Assembly (NCBI RefSeq): GCF_022012305.1 | Contig: NZ_JAKLTM010000001.1 | Span: 62,001 to 126,000, forward strand | Reading direction: 5' to 3' | Length of the DNA: 64,000 bases | Source: Ramlibacter paludis | GTDB taxonomy: Bacteria > Pseudomonadota > Gammaproteobacteria > Burkholderiales > Burkholderiaceae_C | Position numbers and translations under genes: made by a program | Part shown: positions 63,080-64,000 of the stretch, piece by piece | Numbering within the stretch: the stretch's first letter is position 1 | Layout of the letters: every line of letters begins with the position of its first letter | The notes under the pieces: model-generated | The model's input: the letters and a program-made list of their open reading frames with translations, nothing else | What the model was told of the DNA's origin: nothing | Databases searched by the model: none

Positions 63080-63322
63080 TCAGGACTTGTTGCGGGCTTC
63101 GACGTCGATGGTGGTCTTGTCGCCCACCGGGCCCTGCGAGGCCGTGACCTGGCTGGCCGGCGGCACCGGCACGTCCGGCTGCGAGCCGTCCTTCATGCCG
63201 TCCTTGAAACCCTTCACCGCGCCGCCCAGATCGCTGCCGATGTTCTTCAGCTTCTTGGTGCCGAACACCAGCACGACGATCACCAGAACGATCAGCCAGT
63301 GCCAAATGGAAAACGAACCCAT
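63080..63322 (-). CDS. tatA: Sec-independent protein translocase TatA
   Basis: 80 residues. The membrane helix [20 protein letters not shown] ends in the FGTKKLKN hinge and is followed by an amphipathic helix ([18 protein letters not shown]). TatA oligomers form the pore for folded twin-arginine substrates. ATG 63322 has AAGGAG upstream. It lies upstream of tatB and after hinT. Confidence 0.95.
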   Translation of the reverse strand: MGSFSIWHWLIVLVIVVLVFGTKKLKNIGSDLGGAVKGFKDGMKDGSQPDVPVPPASQVTASQGPVGDKTTIDVEARNKS

Positions 63323-63366
63323 ATCTACTCCTTCACAACCTGTTGATTCTAGTCGGGTGGCTTAGT

Positions 63367-63732
63367 TCAGCCCTTCAACCACGGGCGCGGGCCACCGATG
63401 ACGTGGAAATGGAGGTGGGGCACCTCCTGCCCGCCGTCGGCGCCGGTGTTGGTCACCACGCGGAAGCCGCCTTCCGGATAGGGCCGGCAGCCTTCCTGCT
63501 GGGCCAGCTTCGGAACCAGGGCCATGATCTTGCCCAGCAGCGGCGCGTCGCCGTCCTGCACATGCGCCATCGACACGATGTGCCGCTTGGGGATCAGCAG
63601 GAAGTGCACCGGCGCCCAGGGATGGATGTCGTGGAAGGCGAGGACTTCCTCGTCCTCGTAGACCTTCTTCGACGGGATCTTGCCTTCCGCGATCTTGCAG
63701 AAGATGCAGTTCGGGTCGTGGTTGCTGCTCAT
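63367..63732 (-). CDS. hinT: HIT-family protein (HinT-like)
   Basis: 121 residues. Purine nucleoside phosphoramidase fold with the histidine triad VPHLHFHVIGG; the zinc ligands of some HIT proteins appear as CIFCK near the N-terminus. ATG 63732 overlaps the stop of the upstream membrane protein gene by 4 bp. It precedes tatABC in the usual betaproteobacterial order. Confidence 0.95.
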   Translation of the reverse strand: MSSNHDPNCIFCKIAEGKIPSKKVYEDEEVLAFHDIHPWAPVHFLLIPKRHIVSMAHVQDGDAPLLGKIMALVPKLAQQEGCRPYPEGGFRVVTNTGADGGQEVPHLHFHVIGGPRPWLKG

Positions 63733-64000
63733 GGCGCGCGATTGTCGTTGAAGCGCAGCCAGCCGCGGATGCAGCGGTACAGGTACCAGGCGCCGACGAC
63801 GAACCAGGCAAACACGCCCGGGAAGATGAACAGCAGGTACAGCGGCGAGCTCAGCACCAGCCACAGCGCCGCCCACCAGAAGGTGCGGATCATGTAGTCG
63901 TGGTGCGCGACGTACAGGGGGTCCTGCTCGTCGGACTTGCGGATGTAGTTGACGATCAGCGCGATCACCGACAGCGACCACAGCGTGAACGGCGCCACCG
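63729..64000 (-). CDS. Small membrane protein, DUF4870-like (N-terminus beyond window)
   Basis: At least 89 residues, cut by the window edge at its start. Three or more hydrophobic helices are visible (PFTLWSLSVIALIVNYI, FWWAALWLVLSSPLYLLFIF, VFAWFVVGAWYLYRCIRG) with a basic tail WLRFNDNRAP. The pattern is that of DUF4870-type membrane proteins found next to hinT and histidine genes in related genomes. Function is unknown. Its stop overlaps the hinT ATG. Confidence 0.7.
   Translation of the reverse strand, partial: VAPFTLWSLSVIALIVNYIRKSDEQDPLYVAHHDYMIRTFWWAALWLVLSSPLYLLFIFPGVFAWFVVGAWYLYRCIRGWLRFNDNRAP

Overview
The window looks like chromosomal DNA of a high-GC betaproteobacterium, most likely Burkholderiales, family Comamonadaceae (Ramlibacter/Variovorax-like). 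The basis is gene content and order: M23 peptidase-secA with a divergent DUF721 gene, petABC-sspA-sspB, the tatABC-hinT block, slmA near argB, PHA-granule accessory genes and a type III pantothenate kinase. This placement is from recognition only; no database search was possible. About 60 protein genes and one tRNA are supported, and coding density is very high with many 4-bp ATGA/GTGA overlaps.

Layout. (1) 1-4.8 kb: a sugar-acid catabolism cluster with two short-chain dehydrogenases divergent from a FadR-type GntR regulator, a UxaA/GarD-type dehydratase and an Ldh_2 oxidoreductase. A FadR-like operator and a large inverted repeat lie in the divergent spacer. (2) 4.8-9.7 kb: a small exported protein, an orphan pdeM-like phosphoesterase, slmA, a TctE/TctD-type two-component system and argB. 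(3) 9.7-27.5 kb: a surface-polysaccharide (O-antigen-like) locus with visibly lower GC. It holds a WecA-like initiating transferase, a three-gene route to a UDP-6-deoxy-L-HexNAc, four glycosyltransferases, an ABC exporter whose ATPase carries a C-terminal extension like Wzt, a large tandem methyltransferase with a long coiled coil, and rfbBDAC for dTDP-L-rhamnose. (4) 27.6-35.5 kb: a neutral-lipid and granule region with a two-domain fatty acyl-CoA reductase, phasin, patatin, PhaD-like regulator, hemerythrin-like protein, wax ester synthase/DGAT, acyl-CoA-binding protein and a PHA-granule family protein. (5) 35.5-44 kb: metabolic and peptidase genes (a lipoprotein aminopeptidase, a molybdopterin oxidoreductase, argE, an M20 amidohydrolase, a DUF2817 peptidase, coaX). 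(6) 44-48.4 kb: a quorum-sensing-like cluster with a LuxR-type regulator, a membrane histidine kinase, an atypical response regulator and a CqsA/LqsA-type autoinducer synthase; lux-box-like dyads sit upstream of the synthase and at the luxR/kinase divergence. (7) 48.5-64 kb: housekeeping genes (secA, M23 peptidase, DUF721, tRNA-Thr, sspBA, petABC, mscL, pdxA, a Nif3-like gene, a degenerate GGDEF protein, an HtrA protease, tatCBA, hinT).

The three parts most worth attention are these. First, the possible hybrid quorum circuit, in which a LuxR-family protein may control an alpha-hydroxyketone-type synthase. Second, the coiled-coil tandem methyltransferase beside an ABC polysaccharide exporter, which resembles the WbdD molecular-ruler arrangement but has a second methyltransferase where WbdD has a kinase. 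Third, a nearly complete acyl-CoA to wax-ester gene set in one locus.
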